DNA of 64,000 bases from NCBI RefSeq assembly GCF_000385135.1, contig NZ_ARQM01000001.1, positions 62,001 to 126,000 on the forward strand, written 5' to 3'. Below the pieces are notes generated by a model, which made no database searches, was not told the DNA's origin, and saw nothing but the letters and a program-made list of their open reading frames with translations. This stretch comes from Promicromonospora sukumoe 327MFSha3.1 (GTDB taxonomy: Bacteria; Actinomycetota; Actinomycetes; Actinomycetales; Cellulomonadaceae). This document shows, piece after piece, positions 1 through 10,371 of the stretch (its first letter is position 1; each line of letters begins with the position of its first letter). Made by a program: the position numbers and the translations under genes.

Positions 1-1
1 G

Positions 2-928
<927 letters not shown>

Positions 929-935
929 CGCGGGT

Positions 936-1883
936 TCACGGTGTCGTGGCGTGCCGCGCCCGGCGGGGCGTCCGCTCCCCTCGTGGGCTGGTGCCGAGCC
1001 GCATCAGCATCTGGGGGAAGGTGCCGAGGGAGAGCGCCTCGCGCAGGTCGTGCCGTGTCGTGGGGTTCTCCAGGACGGTGGTCGCGAATGACGCCCGGAC
1101 GAAGTAGGTGGTGGCGACCAGGAGCGCGCGCTCCAGGGCCTGGCCCGCCGCGACCCAGTCCCGTCGGGAGTCGCCGGACGTGGCCAGGACGGCCATGGTG
1201 GAGTGCTCCTCGAACGGCTCCTGGCCCCGGCTCGCGTGGAAACGGCGCACCGGGGCGTCCGGGTTCTTCGGTGCCCGTCCCAGCAGGTGCTCGGGGATCC
1301 CGTCGTCCCGTCCCGGCCAGGTGGCCGTCCACGCGGCTTCCTCGTCGCGCCCGGCCATGTCCTCGGCCGCGAGCGCCTCCGCCCGCCGGACCAGCGCGAG
1401 GACCTGGGCACGTGCGGGGTCCGTCGGCTGGATCGTGCGCAGGGCGGCCCCCTCGGCGTCGGCGGCCCGCTGGATCGCGACCAGCACGTCCGCGGGCAGG
1501 GGCTGGTCGTCGAACGGGACCCGCGACGTCACGCGGTGCTCGATCGCGATGGCGAGCTCGAGCTCGTCCGGGGTCGGGTCGTCGCCCGGTTCGAGGACGA
1601 CCTCGGCGACGAGCAGCTCGTCGTCCGGATCGGGCAGGACGGTGACGACCGCGGTCAACGACTCGCGGCGAGCCGCTGCCCGGATGTTGAAGAGGTAGGC
1701 GCCGCAGCTGATCAGCATCTCCCTGCCCTGCGGGTCGCTGTGCCGGAGCTGCCGCGCCGGATCGGCACGGACCGTCACGGTGCTGTCCTCGACCGCCACC
1801 CGCCACGGCTGGGTGTTCAGGACGCTCGGTGCGTCCGCGGCAGCGCTCAGGATCCTCCCGACCTGCGCGTCGACGACGTCCAT
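936..1883 (-). CDS. Acg-family FMN nitroreductase-like protein
   Basis: The 315-residue product resembles the Acg family of flavin-binding nitroreductase-fold proteins (Rv2032, Rv3131 in Mycobacterium tuberculosis), which belong to the dormancy regulon there. The N-terminal LNTQPWRV segment and the following SCGAYLFN stretch are the flavin-pocket signature of the fold. The natural substrate is unknown for the family; some members are thought to sequester FMN. The ATG start lies inside the 3' end of the upstream universal stress protein gene (37-bp overlap), so the two are almost certainly one operon read leftward. A longer reading in this frame into the stress gene is only an antisense-like shadow. 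Confidence 0.85.
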   Translation of the reverse strand: MDVVDAQVGRILSAAADAPSVLNTQPWRVAVEDSTVTVRADPARQLRHSDPQGREMLISCGAYLFNIRAAARRESLTAVVTVLPDPDDELLVAEVVLEPGDDPTPDELELAIAIEHRVTSRVPFDDQPLPADVLVAIQRAADAEGAALRTIQPTDPARAQVLALVRRAEALAAEDMAGRDEEAAWTATWPGRDDGIPEHLLGRAPKNPDAPVRRFHASRGQEPFEEHSTMAVLATSGDSRRDWVAAGQALERALLVATTYFVRASFATTVLENPTTRHDLREALSLGTFPQMLMRLGTSPRGERTPRRARHATTP

Positions 1884-2773
1884 GGCTCGTCTCCCTTCGT
1901 GTGCCGGCTCACCTGGTGGTGCGCCACGATGACGGGGTTGCGCGACCGGCGGAGCACGGCGTCCGCGACGGAGTACCGCAGGCGCCCGGCCGTCGGCGAG
2001 TGCGGGCGCCCGCCGAGCACGAGGACGTCGTCGGGCCCGAGCTCGTCCAGGAGCACGTCCACCGGGTTCCCGCCGCCGAGGACGACGGTCGGGGCCACCG
2101 AGGGGTACTTCTCGGACCACCGGGCGACCTGTCGCCGCACGCCGTCCCGCTCCGCCTCCTGGTGCTGGGTGTCCGGTCCGCCGAGGTCGAGGCCCGCCGC
2201 GAGGCCGGGCTCGCGCACGTGCAACGCCACCAGCGGGCAGGCTCGCTGCTGGGCTTCCGCGAACCCCAGGTCGAGCTGCGGGTCGGCGTCGTCGTCGCTC
2301 ACGGCGACCACCACCCGGCTCGGCTCCCCGGTCGCCGCGCCGGACGGGATCACGGCAACAGGCCCGGACGCCGCGGCGGCGAGCGCGCCCGACACGGAGC
2401 CGAGCACGGCCCGGTCCAGCGCGCCGAGGCCGCGCCGGCCGACGACCACCAGGTCGGCGGACGCGGACCGCTGCGCGAGCACCTGGGCCGGGTCGCCGTG
2501 CACGACCTGCTCCTCGACGCCGTGCCCGCCCGGGCGCGCGCCGTCCAGCCGGGCTGCGCCGCGCTCGACGGCGTCGTTCGCCCGGTCGCGGAGATCCGTG
2601 ACGCTGACGCCCATCGTCCCCGCCATGTTGGCCGGCGGGCTGACGTAGGCGCTCAGCACGGTCAGGGGTGCCCCGTGCCGGTCCGCCGTCAGCGCGGCCC
2701 AGTCGACGGCGGCCATGCTCTGCGGGGAGCCGTCCACGCCGACGACGATGCCCCGCTGCCACGTGCTGCCCAT
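1847..2773 (-). CDS. universal stress protein, two UspA domains (copy 1)
   Basis: A 308-residue protein with two tandem UspA domains (about 8-145 and 155-290). The first domain ends with a clear nucleotide-binding motif, GRRGLGALDRAVLGS, fitting the G-2x-G-9x-G-S/T pattern of ATP-binding Usp proteins; the second domain's version is degenerate. It is a close paralogue of the protein at 32957-33835, sharing the start (RGIVVGVDGSPQSM) and the RLRYSVADAVLRRS tail. Its C-terminus is longer and reads into the nitroreductase gene. The ATG is preceded by GAGGAG. A GGGACCTTCGACCG box lies 95 bp upstream. Double-domain Usp proteins are typical members of the mycobacterial DosR regulon. Confidence 0.9.
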   Translation of the reverse strand: MGSTWQRGIVVGVDGSPQSMAAVDWAALTADRHGAPLTVLSAYVSPPANMAGTMGVSVTDLRDRANDAVERGAARLDGARPGGHGVEEQVVHGDPAQVLAQRSASADLVVVGRRGLGALDRAVLGSVSGALAAAASGPVAVIPSGAATGEPSRVVVAVSDDDADPQLDLGFAEAQQRACPLVALHVREPGLAAGLDLGGPDTQHQEAERDGVRRQVARWSEKYPSVAPTVVLGGGNPVDVLLDELGPDDVLVLGGRPHSPTAGRLRYSVADAVLRRSRNPVIVAHHQVSRHTKGDEPWTSSTRRSGGS

Positions 2774-2867
2774 GATCTGCTCCTCGGTCCGGGACCCGCG
2801 TCGGGTGCTCCTTCCCAGCGGACCATCTCGCGCGCGCCGCGGGCAGGGCCGACGGTCACGTGTCCAC

Positions 2868-2881
2868 GGGACCTTCGACCG
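2868..2881. promoter_or_regulatory. DosR-like box upstream of stress protein copy 1
   Basis: The site reads GGGACCTTCGACCG on the plus strand. It lies 95 bp upstream of the universal stress protein start at 2773. It shares the GGGAC, central TT and downstream G-rich to C-rich layout of the other boxes listed in this window, and of the mycobacterial DosR core GGGACTWWAGTCCC. Function is inferred from position and recurrence only. Confidence 0.45.
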
Positions 2882-2928
2882 GGAGGACGACGACGCGGGC
2901 ACCGCCCGCGGAGAGCCGGGACCGCGCG

Positions 2929-3915
2929 TCAGGCCGGTGCGACCAGCACCGCGGCCCCGCGCACCCGGTCGGCCGCGAGGTCGCGCAGCGCGACGTCCGC
3001 GCGGTCCAGCCGGTAGGGCGTCACCGTCGGCTCGATGCGCAGCCGGACGGCGAGCCGGAGCAGCTCCTCGCCGTCCGCGCGGGTGTTGGCGGTGACGCTC
3101 GTGAGGGTGCGCTCGCGGAACAGGTGCCGTTGGTAGTCCAGGACCGGGACGTCGGTCAGGTGGATGCCCGCCAGCGCGAGGGTGCCGCCCCGGTCGAGCG
3201 CGGCCAGCGCCACGGGGACCAGCTCGCCCGCGGGTGCGAACACGATCGCCGAGTCCAGCGGCACCGGGGGCGCGTCCGCCGCGGCCCCGGCCGACGCCGC
3301 GCCCAGCTCCAGGGCCAGGGCGCGGGCGTCGGCGTCGCGGGTGAGCACGTGCACCTCGGCGCCCCGCGCCAGGGCGATCTGCGCGGTGATGTGCGCGCTC
3401 GCGCCGAACCCGTAGATGCCCAGCCGCCCGCCGGGTGGCACCGCGGCCCGCCGCAGCGCCCGGTAGCCGATGATGCCCGCGCACAGCAGCGGGGCGACCT
3501 CGACGTCGGGCAGGTCCGGCAGCGGGTAGACGTACGCGGCCGGGGCCGTCACGTGCTCGGCGTAGCCGCCGTCGGCGTCCCAGCCCGTGTAGGTCGACGC
3601 CGGGCACAGGTTCTCCGCGCCCCGGCGGCACCAGGTGCACTCGCCGCAGGTCGAGCGGAGCCAGGCGACGCCCACCCGTTCGCCGGCGACGCGGCCGCGC
3701 ACCCGCGCGCCGACCTGCTCGACCACGCCGACGACCTCGTGCCCGGGGACCACGGGCGAGCGGTGGGGCGGCAGGTCGCCCTCGACCACGTGCAGGTCGG
3801 TGCGGCACACGCCGCAGGCGAGCACGCGCACCAGCACCTCGTCGTCGGCGGGGACGGGCACCGGCATCTCGGCGCGCGTCAACCTTCCGTCACCCCGTGC
3901 CTGCCATGCCAGCAT
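2929..3915 (-). CDS. zinc-dependent alcohol dehydrogenase
   Basis: A 328-residue medium-chain zinc alcohol dehydrogenase, expected to oxidise or reduce alcohols/aldehydes with NAD(P). Visible are the catalytic-zinc ligands in [10 protein letters not shown] and VPGHEVVG, the four-cysteine structural-zinc loop (CGECTWC to NLC), and a Rossmann segment at [10 protein letters not shown]. The length is on the short side but complete for the AdhA/YjgB-like subgroup. It stands alone, divergent from the HAD gene at 4008, with 92 bp between the starts. The substrate cannot be told from sequence. Confidence 0.9.
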   Translation of the reverse strand: MLAWQARGDGRLTRAEMPVPVPADDEVLVRVLACGVCRTDLHVVEGDLPPHRSPVVPGHEVVGVVEQVGARVRGRVAGERVGVAWLRSTCGECTWCRRGAENLCPASTYTGWDADGGYAEHVTAPAAYVYPLPDLPDVEVAPLLCAGIIGYRALRRAAVPPGGRLGIYGFGASAHITAQIALARGAEVHVLTRDADARALALELGAASAGAAADAPPVPLDSAIVFAPAGELVPVALAALDRGGTLALAGIHLTDVPVLDYQRHLFRERTLTSVTANTRADGEELLRLAVRLRIEPTVTPYRLDRADVALRDLAADRVRGAAVLVAPA

Positions 3916-4007
3916 CGCTCGGCCCTCCCGGTCGGCCGCGGACGTCGCGCCTCCCGTTCATCGTGCCCCCGTGGTGCGGACGGCGCCCGGAGGAGGAAAG
4001 TGGTCGC

Positions 4008-4823
4008 ATGGGACGCCCACCTCGTGCGGTGGTGGACCTGGCCGCCGTGGACGCCGTCGTGCTCGACACGGACGGCGTCATCACCGACACGGCCCGGATC
4101 CACGCCGCCGCCTGGAAGCGGGCGTTCGACGAGCTGCTCCGGGACCGTGGGCGGCGGGGCGGCGCCGAGCTCCCGCCGTTCGACGTCGGGAGCGACTACC
4201 CCCGCTTCGTCGACGGGCGGTCGCGAGTCGACGGCGCCCGCGGTTTTCTGCGGTCCCGGGGGATCACCCTGCCGGAGGAGGGCGGTCCCGCCGGCGAGGA
4301 TCCCGGGGCGGAGACGTTCGGGTCGCTCCTCGACCGCAAGACCCGGTACTACCTCGACGAGATCGGGACCCACGGGGTCCGTCCGTTTCCCGGCACCATT
4401 CGCCTGCTGCGTGAGCTGCGGCGCCGCGGCGCCGGCGTCGCCGCGGCGTCGGCGAGCCGCAGCTGCGGGCCCGTGCTGCGCGCGGCAGGCGTGGACGGCC
4501 TGGTGGACGTGCGGGTCGACGGCCTCGACGCGGACCGCCTCGGGCTGCCGGGCAAGCCCGACCCCGCCCTGTACCTCGAGGCGGCCCGGCGGCTCGGTGT
4601 GCCGCCCGGCCGGTGCGCCCTGTTCGAGGACGCGCTGGTCGGCGTGGAGGCCGGCCGGCGTGGCGGCTTCGGCACGGTCGTCGGCGTCGACCGGCACGGC
4701 TCGCTCCGCGGTCCCATGCTCGACGCCGGCGCGCACCTGGTGGTCGCCGACCTGGCCGAGGTCACCGTGGTCGGCGCGGCCAGGCGGGACCGGGGCAGGG
4801 GCGAAGGTCCCCGGGGCGCGTGA
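4008..4823 (+). CDS. HAD hydrolase, beta-phosphoglucomutase-like
   Basis: A 271-residue HAD-superfamily protein of the beta-phosphoglucomutase type. The motif DTDGVITDT supplies the nucleophile D20 and acid/base D22; AASASRS is motif II, GKPDPALYLEAA is motif III, and FEDALVGVEAG is motif IV. Enzymes of this subgroup convert beta-glucose 1-phosphate, made by GH65 phosphorylases, into glucose 6-phosphate. A GH65 gene is present at 35640, though not adjacent. I chose the ATG at 4008 because GGAGGAGG lies just upstream. An in-frame start at 3897 would overlap the divergent dehydrogenase gene and is less likely. Confidence 0.85.
   Translation: MGRPPRAVVDLAAVDAVVLDTDGVITDTARIHAAAWKRAFDELLRDRGRRGGAELPPFDVGSDYPRFVDGRSRVDGARGFLRSRGITLPEEGGPAGEDPGAETFGSLLDRKTRYYLDEIGTHGVRPFPGTIRLLRELRRRGAGVAAASASRSCGPVLRAAGVDGLVDVRVDGLDADRLGLPGKPDPALYLEAARRLGVPPGRCALFEDALVGVEAGRRGGFGTVVGVDRHGSLRGPMLDAGAHLVVADLAEVTVVGAARRDRGRGEGPRGA
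4798..4811. promoter_or_regulatory. DosR-like box upstream of stress protein at 4901
   Basis: On the minus strand the site reads GGGACCTTCGCCCC. It lies inside the last codons of the HAD gene and 90 bp upstream of the next universal stress protein start. This is almost the same distance (94-95 bp) seen for the other two Usp genes in this window, which supports a shared promoter architecture. Confidence 0.45.
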
Positions 4824-4900
4824 CCCTCGGCCCTCCCGGCGGCGCTGTCCGCGGCGCACCCTGGACGTAGAGGTCCCGGCCGCACCAAGGGAGGTTCGTC

Positions 4901-5833
4901 ATGGGCACGACCCGGAACGTCGATCCAGTAGTCGTCGCCGTGGACGGGAGCGAACGCAGCGCGGGCGCCGTCCGGTACGCGATCCACGAGGCCCGCCTCA
5001 GCGGCAACCCCGTGCGGCTGGTGCACGTGGCGCCCACCCCGCTCCCGGAGGGCGGGCTCTGGCCCGCCGCGGGCCGCGACGTCGAGGACCTGCGGAGCTC
5101 GGGCGAGCTGATCCTCGACCGGGCCCTGGCGCAGGCGCGCGCCTCGGCGCCCGACGTCGCGTTCGACTCGCTGCTCGGCCGGGGGCCTCGCGCGACCGAG
5201 CTGGTCGCGGCGGCCGCGACCGGCGGTCTGCTGGTCCTCGGCCGGGAGACGCGGCGGGGGCTGGAGCGGGTCGTCGCCGGCGCGATGACGGCGGGGGTGG
5301 TCGCCCGCGTGGCGGTCCCGGTGGTGGTCGTGCCGGCGGACTGGCAGGGAACCCGCCGGGACGGCGTCGTCGCGGGGGTCAAGTCGTACCCGGCCGACGG
5401 CGAGCTGCTGGCCCGGGCCTTCGCCGCGGCCGACCTCCGGCACACCACGCTGCGCCTGGTCCAGGTGGCCGACCTCGCCGACCTCGCCCCGGACGCCGTC
5501 GCGGCCGCGGACGTCGACGCGCTGGTCGACGCCGGCAGCCGGATGCTGGGCGAGGCCGTACGCGACTGGTCCACCGCTTTCCCGGAGGTCCGGGTGGAGA
5601 GCGTGGTGCTGCCGGGACGGCCGGCCGAGGTGCTGGTCGAGGCCGCCGCCGGCGCGCACCTCCTGCTGGTCGCCCGTCCGCACCGCGACCTGCGCCACCC
5701 GGTCCGCCTGGGACGGACCCCGCGGGACGTCCTGGCGAGCTCGGGCACCCCGGTCGAGGTGGTCCCGCTACGAGGCGACCCGACCACGGCACCCCTCGTG
5801 CTCGAGAGGTCGGGCGAGTTCCTCAAGGACTGA
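4901..5833 (+). CDS. universal stress protein, two UspA domains
   Basis: A 310-residue protein made of two UspA-type domains (about 8-142 and 150-295), starting DPVVVAVDGSERSAGAV. It is more divergent from the paralogue pair at 1847 and 32957, and its nucleotide-binding glycine motifs are poorly kept (GRETRRGLERVVAGA in domain 1), so ATP binding is uncertain. The ATG follows an AAGGGAGG ribosome site. It is followed after 40 bp by a P-type ATPase gene on the same strand, so the two may be co-transcribed. Confidence 0.88.
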   Translation: MGTTRNVDPVVVAVDGSERSAGAVRYAIHEARLSGNPVRLVHVAPTPLPEGGLWPAAGRDVEDLRSSGELILDRALAQARASAPDVAFDSLLGRGPRATELVAAAATGGLLVLGRETRRGLERVVAGAMTAGVVARVAVPVVVVPADWQGTRRDGVVAGVKSYPADGELLARAFAAADLRHTTLRLVQVADLADLAPDAVAAADVDALVDAGSRMLGEAVRDWSTAFPEVRVESVVLPGRPAEVLVEAAAGAHLLLVARPHRDLRHPVRLGRTPRDVLASSGTPVEVVPLRGDPTTAPLVLERSGEFLKD

Positions 5834-5873
5834 CGACCCGAGCGAGACCGACGCCCTGAGGGAGACTGGCGGC

Positions 5874-7727
5874 ATGCGGCCGGTACGGGCGTTGCTGCGC
5901 TACCCGGCGATCACGGCGACCGCCGTCGTGCTCGCCCTCGTGCTCGTGCTCCAGGCGGGTGACCAGCCTGCCGCGGCGCGGTGGGTCGCGACCGTCTGGG
6001 TCGGCGGGTTCGTCGTGTGGACGCTCGTCGGGATGGTGCGCGACGTGCTGCGGGGCCACGTGGGGCTCGACGTCCTCGCGGTGGTGGCGATGGTCGCGAC
6101 GCTGGCGGTCCAGGAGTACGTGGCCTCCCTGGTGATCGTGCTGATGCTCGCGGGCGGTGAGGCGCTCGAGGACTTCGCCGCCCGCCGGGCCCGCCGCGAC
6201 CTGACGGCGCTGCTCGACCGTTCCCCGCGGACCGCCCACGTGGTCGCGGACCCGGGCTCCGCGGGCTTCGACGGCGTGCGGGACACCCCGGTCGACGACG
6301 TCGCCGTGGGTGACGTCCTCCTGGTGCGTCCCGGTGAGATCGTGCCGGTCGACGGTGTGCTGCTCGACGGCGGCGGCACCTTCGACGAGTCGTCGCTGAC
6401 CGGGGAGAGCCTCCCGGTCGGGCGGGAGGCGGGGGCCGAGGTGCTGTCCGGCGCCGTGAACGGCACGCGCGCCGTGCGGGTGCGGGCCGTGCGCCGCAGC
6501 GTGGACAGCCAGTACCAGCAGATCGTCGCCCTGGTCGAGGAGGCCGGCCGGTCACGTGCGCCGGTCGTGCGCCTGGCCGACCGGTTCGCGGTGCCGTTCA
6601 CCGCCGTCTCGCTGGCGCTGGCCGGTGCCGCCTGGACGCTCTCGGGGGACCCCGTGCGGTTCGCCGAGGTGCTGGTGCTGGCCACGCCGTGCCCCCTGCT
6701 CATCGCGGCACCCGTGGCGTTCCTCAGCGGGCTGTCCCGCGCCGCGAAGCTCGGGGTGATCATGAAGGGCGGCACGGTCGTCGAGCAGCTCGCGCGCCTG
6801 CGGTCGGTCGCGTTCGACAAGACGGGGACGCTCACCCGGGGCAGGCCCGACCTCGTCGCGCTCCGCCCCGCCCGGGGGCTGGCCGACGACGAGCTGCTGC
6901 TGCTCGCCGCGTCGGCCGAGCAGTACTCGTCGCACGTCTTCGCCGACAGCGTCCGCCGGGCGGCCGCCGGGCGCGGCCTGGTCCTGCGCCCGGCGGACGA
7001 GGCCGAGGAGGTGGCCACGAACGGCGTCGCCGCGAGCATCGACGGCCGCAGGGTCGTGGTCGGCAAGCCGGCCTACGTCCGCTCGGTCGCCCCGGACACG
7101 GTCGTCACGCCGCTCGGCCCCGGCCAGGCGGCCGCCTACGTCGCGGTGGACGGGCGGTTCGCGGGTGCCGTCGTCCTGGCCGACGACGCCCGGCCCGAGT
7201 CGCCCGCCGTCGTGGCCTGGCTCCGTGCCCACGGCGTCGAGCACGTCACGATGCTGACCGGGGACGCCCGGGCCACGGGGGAGTCGGTCGCCCGGCACGT
7301 CGGCATCGACGAGGTCCACGCCGAGCTCCTGCCCGGCGAGAAGGTACGGCTCGCCGCGGAGCTGAGCCCGCGGCCCGTGATGATGGTCGGCGACGGCGTG
7401 AACGACGCCCCGGTGCTGGCCGCGTCCGACATCGGGGTGGCGATGGGCGCCAAGGGCGCGACCGCGGCCGGGGACGCCGCCGACGTCGTGCTGCTGGTCG
7501 ACTCGCTCGGCGGGGTCGTGGACGCGGTGTCTGTAGGCCGGCACACCCTGCGCACCGCCCTGACGGCGATCTGGCTCGGCATCGGGCTGAGCGTCGGCCT
7601 CATGCTCGTGGCGGCGACCGGAGCGATCCCCGCCGTCACCGGGGCCCTCGTCCAGGAGCTCGTCGACCTGGCGACCATCCTGTACGCGCTGCGGGCCCTG
7701 ACCGGCCCGGCTCCGAGAATGCGCTGA
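5874..7727 (+). CDS. heavy-metal P1B-type ATPase lacking an N-terminal metal-binding domain
   Basis: A 617-residue P1B-type metal-transporting ATPase of the plasma membrane. Motifs in order: the actuator loop LTGES (~residue 180), a TPC transmembrane metal site at residues 271-273 (instead of the CPC of copper pumps), the phosphorylation motif DKTGT with D315, and the hinge [10 protein letters not shown]. There is no N-terminal CxxC or His-rich metal-binding domain. The TPC motif makes the transported metal hard to assign; zinc/cadmium/cobalt-type assignments would be guesses. The start has GAGGGAG eight bases upstream. The gene ends 23 bp before the ferric-reductase-like gene, so the flavin cluster may share its transcript. 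Confidence 0.92.
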   Translation: MRPVRALLRYPAITATAVVLALVLVLQAGDQPAAARWVATVWVGGFVVWTLVGMVRDVLRGHVGLDVLAVVAMVATLAVQEYVASLVIVLMLAGGEALEDFAARRARRDLTALLDRSPRTAHVVADPGSAGFDGVRDTPVDDVAVGDVLLVRPGEIVPVDGVLLDGGGTFDESSLTGESLPVGREAGAEVLSGAVNGTRAVRVRAVRRSVDSQYQQIVALVEEAGRSRAPVVRLADRFAVPFTAVSLALAGAAWTLSGDPVRFAEVLVLATPCPLLIAAPVAFLSGLSRAAKLGVIMKGGTVVEQLARLRSVAFDKTGTLTRGRPDLVALRPARGLADDELLLLAASAEQYSSHVFADSVRRAAAGRGLVLRPADEAEEVATNGVAASIDGRRVVVGKPAYVRSVAPDTVVTPLGPGQAAAYVAVDGRFAGAVVLADDARPESPAVVAWLRAHGVEHVTMLTGDARATGESVARHVGIDEVHAELLPGEKVRLAAELSPRPVMMVGDGVNDAPVLAASDIGVAMGAKGATAAGDAADVVLLVDSLGGVVDAVSVGRHTLRTALTAIWLGIGLSVGLMLVAATGAIPAVTGALVQELVDLATILYALRALTGPAPRMR

Positions 7728-7750
7728 GAATCGCCGCCGAGACTGACGGC

Positions 7751-9127
7751 ATGAGCACGATCACGCCACCGCGTCCCTCGCCCGGGACCGAGCAGCCGGG
7801 ACGGGCCGCCGCCCCGGACCGTCCCGGGAGCCTCGCCCTGCGGGCCCTCCTGGCCCTCGCCGTCGTGGCGGTGACCGTCTTCTGGTGGACGGGCACGCCG
7901 TCCGGGACGGGTACCACGCCCGGCGGGGCGGTCACCGCGCTCGGCGAGCTCACCGGTCTCGTCGCGTCGGTCCTGGTCTGCGCGCAGGTGCTGCTGACCG
8001 GCAGGGTGCCGTGGTTCGAACGGTCCGTCGGCCTCGACAGGCTCGTGTCGTGGCACCGGACGCTCGGGACGAGCGTCGTCCTCCTGGTCCTGACGCACGT
8101 GCTGCTGATGGTCCTGGGCGGCGCGCTCCTGTCCCGGAACGCGCTCTGGTCCCAGGCGGTGACCATCGTGACGACCCAGCCGGAGATGCTCTCGGCGGTG
8201 GCCGGCACGGTGCTGTTCGTCCTGGTCGGCGCGACCAGCGCCCGGCTCCTGCGCGCCTCCCTCTCCTACGAGGCGTGGTTCGTCGTGCACCTGAGCGTCT
8301 ACCTCGGCATCTACCTGACGTTCGGGCACCAGATCGCGGCAGGGGCCCACTTCGTCGGCGACCCGGCGGCCCGCCTGGTGTGGATCCTGCTGTACGCGGG
8401 CACCGCGGCTGCGCTGCTGACCTGGCGGGTCGTCCTGCCCCTGGCCGACGTGGCCCGCCACGCGCCGCGGGTGACCGCCGTCGTGCCCGAGGCGGGCGGC
8501 ATGACGAGCGTCTGGGTCTCGGGCAGCGGCCTCGGCGACCTGGGCGCGACGGCGGGCCAGTTCTTCCTCGTCCGCTTCCTGGTGCGCGGCCACCTGGTGT
8601 CCGCCCACCCGTACTCGGTCTCCGCGGCCCGGACGGGGGACCACCTGCGGTTCACCATCGGCGCGCTGGGCGACCACTCGCGCGCGGTCGCGCGGCTGCG
8701 ACCCGGTACCCGGGTCCTGCTCGAGGGACCGTTCGGACGGTTCACCGCGGCCCGGGCCCGTCGTCGTGGGGTGCTGCTCATCGCCGGCGGGGCCGGCGTG
8801 GGGCCGGTGCGGGCGCTCGCCGAGGAGCTGCGGCTGCGGGGGCACGACGTCGTGGTGGTGCACCGCGCCCGGTCGGCGGCGGACCTGGGGCTCGGGGGCG
8901 AGCTCGCGGCCGAGGGCATCGACTACCGGCCGGTCGTCGGCCGGCGCTCGGAGCTGGGCCACGACCCGCTCGACGCCGGCCACCTCGTCGCGCTCGTGCC
9001 CGACCTGGAGCGGCGGGACGTGTTCGTGTGCGGTCCGCCCGGCATGGTCGCCACCGTCGTCCGGTCCGCCCGCGCGGCCGGTGTCCCGAGGTCCGCCGTC
9101 CATCACGAGGAGCTGAGCCTGTCATGA
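7751..9127 (+). CDS. ferric-reductase-like membrane flavoprotein (FNR-type oxidoreductase)
   Basis: A 458-residue integral membrane oxidoreductase. The N-terminal half (about 28-240) has six or so membrane helices with histidines in a ferric-reductase-like domain (SWHRTLG, LTHVLL, VHLSVYLG), likely haem ligands. The C-terminal half is a ferredoxin-NADP-reductase module with FAD motif HPYSVS, GPFGRF, the NAD loop IAGGAGVGPVRAL and terminal CGPPGMV. It would move electrons from NAD(P)H across the membrane. It overlaps the next gene by ATGA, and that gene encodes an FMN-binding extracytoplasmic protein, the probable electron acceptor. Confidence 0.88.
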   Translation: MSTITPPRPSPGTEQPGRAAAPDRPGSLALRALLALAVVAVTVFWWTGTPSGTGTTPGGAVTALGELTGLVASVLVCAQVLLTGRVPWFERSVGLDRLVSWHRTLGTSVVLLVLTHVLLMVLGGALLSRNALWSQAVTIVTTQPEMLSAVAGTVLFVLVGATSARLLRASLSYEAWFVVHLSVYLGIYLTFGHQIAAGAHFVGDPAARLVWILLYAGTAAALLTWRVVLPLADVARHAPRVTAVVPEAGGMTSVWVSGSGLGDLGATAGQFFLVRFLVRGHLVSAHPYSVSAARTGDHLRFTIGALGDHSRAVARLRPGTRVLLEGPFGRFTAARARRRGVLLIAGGAGVGPVRALAEELRLRGHDVVVVHRARSAADLGLGGELAAEGIDYRPVVGRRSELGHDPLDAGHLVALVPDLERRDVFVCGPPGMVATVVRSARAAGVPRSAVHHEELSLS

Positions 9128-9627
9128 CCGCACACCGCTGGAGGGGAACCTTCGTCTACCTGGGTGCCCTGGCCGGGCTGGCGGCGATCGCCGTGGCCCG
9201 GTTCGGCGGCCTTCCGTTCGAGCAGGCCGCGCCGACCGTCGCCGGCAGCACCCTCCCCGCCGGCGACACCGGAGGGTCCACGAGCGGCTCCGGGCCGGCG
9301 ACGCCGGACGCCACCACCTCGCCGTCGAACCCCGGGACGGGTACGACCGACCCGTCGACGGTGACCGTCGGTGGTGACGTCGCCCAGACGCCCTACGGTC
9401 CCGTGCAGGTGGCCGTCACGTTCACCGGGACGCGGATCGTCGACGTCCAGACCGTGCAGGCTCCCGTCGGTCCCGAGAGCTCCCAGATCGCAGCCCGGTC
9501 CACGCCGGTCCTGGCGCAGGAGGTCGTCTCCGCGCAGTCGGCGCACATCGACACGGTCTCGGGCGCCACGTACACCTCCGAGGGCTACCGGGAGTCGGTC
9601 CAGTCGGCGATCGACGCGCGAGGCTGA
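9124..9627 (+). CDS. membrane-anchored FMN-binding domain protein
   Basis: A 167-residue protein with one N-terminal membrane segment (about 8-26), a Thr/Ser/Gly/Pro-rich linker (about 38-80) and a C-terminal FMN-binding domain. The motif VSGATYTS with T149 is the canonical site where ApbE attaches FMN covalently through a phosphoester bond. It therefore works outside the membrane as a one-flavin electron carrier. Start ATG overlaps the previous stop; the ApbE gene begins 3 bp downstream, so substrate and modifying enzyme are encoded together. Confidence 0.9.
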   Translation: MTAHRWRGTFVYLGALAGLAAIAVARFGGLPFEQAAPTVAGSTLPAGDTGGSTSGSGPATPDATTSPSNPGTGTTDPSTVTVGGDVAQTPYGPVQVAVTFTGTRIVDVQTVQAPVGPESSQIAARSTPVLAQEVVSAQSAHIDTVSGATYTSEGYRESVQSAIDARG

Positions 9628-9630
9628 CCC

Positions 9631-10371
9631 GTGCGGTACCTGGGGACGGTCATGGGGGTCCCGATGTCGCTCGACCTGCGGGCCCCGGCCGACGAGCGCG
9701 CGCGGGCGGCCGCGCGTGCGGCGTTCGACCTGCTCCGGGTGGAGGACGCGCGGTTCAGCCCGTTCCGGGAGAGCAGCGAGCTGCGCCGGTACGAGCGAGG
9801 GCTCGTGGGGTCACCGTCGCCGGAGCTGGCCGAGGTGCTGCGGCTCGCCGAGGACGCCAGGATCGCCAGCGGCGGGGCCTTCGACGTCCGTCGGCCCGAC
9901 GGCGGCCTGGACGCCAACGGCGTCGTCAAGGGCTGGGCCGTCCAGCGCGCGGTCGGGCTGCTGCGCGCCGGAGGCTTCGGCGACCTGTGCTTCAACGCCG
10001 GGGGCGACGTCGCGGTCCTGGGCGGCCCGGAACCGGGGCGCGACTGGGTCGTGGCGGTGCGGTCGCCGTCCGCGCCCGACGAGCTCGTCGCGCGGATCGA
10101 GGTCCGCGACGGTGCCGTGGCGACGTCCGGGACGTACGAACGAGGGCTGCACGTCCGGGACGGACGCACCGGCCGGCCGGCGGAGGCGCTGCTCGCGGCC
10201 ACGGTCGTGGCCGGCGACCTCACCACGGCCGACATCCTCGCCACCAGCGTCCTCGCCCTCGGTCCCGACGGTGTGGGGTGGGCGCTCGGGCAGGGGGCGG
10301 CGTGGGCGCTCGGCGTGCGCCCGGACGGGACCCTGGTCAGCGGCGGCGCGGAGCCGCGCCGGGCAGCGTGA
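9631..10371 (+). CDS. apbE: FAD:protein FMN transferase (ApbE family)
   Basis: A 246-residue ApbE-family protein that transfers FMN from FAD to a threonine of target proteins; the target here is surely the FMN-binding protein just upstream. Recognisable segments are EDARFSPF near the N-terminus, LDANGVVKGWAVQRAV, and NAGGDVAVLGG, followed by ATVVAGDLTTADILATSV near the end. It starts with GTG. It lacks an obvious lipoprotein signal, which many ApbE proteins have, so it may act before or during export, or the start may differ. Its 3' end overlaps the convergent histidine kinase gene by 35 bp. Confidence 0.9.
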   Translation: MRYLGTVMGVPMSLDLRAPADERARAAARAAFDLLRVEDARFSPFRESSELRRYERGLVGSPSPELAEVLRLAEDARIASGGAFDVRRPDGGLDANGVVKGWAVQRAVGLLRAGGFGDLCFNAGGDVAVLGGPEPGRDWVVAVRSPSAPDELVARIEVRDGAVATSGTYERGLHVRDGRTGRPAEALLAATVVAGDLTTADILATSVLALGPDGVGWALGQGAAWALGVRPDGTLVSGGAEPRRAA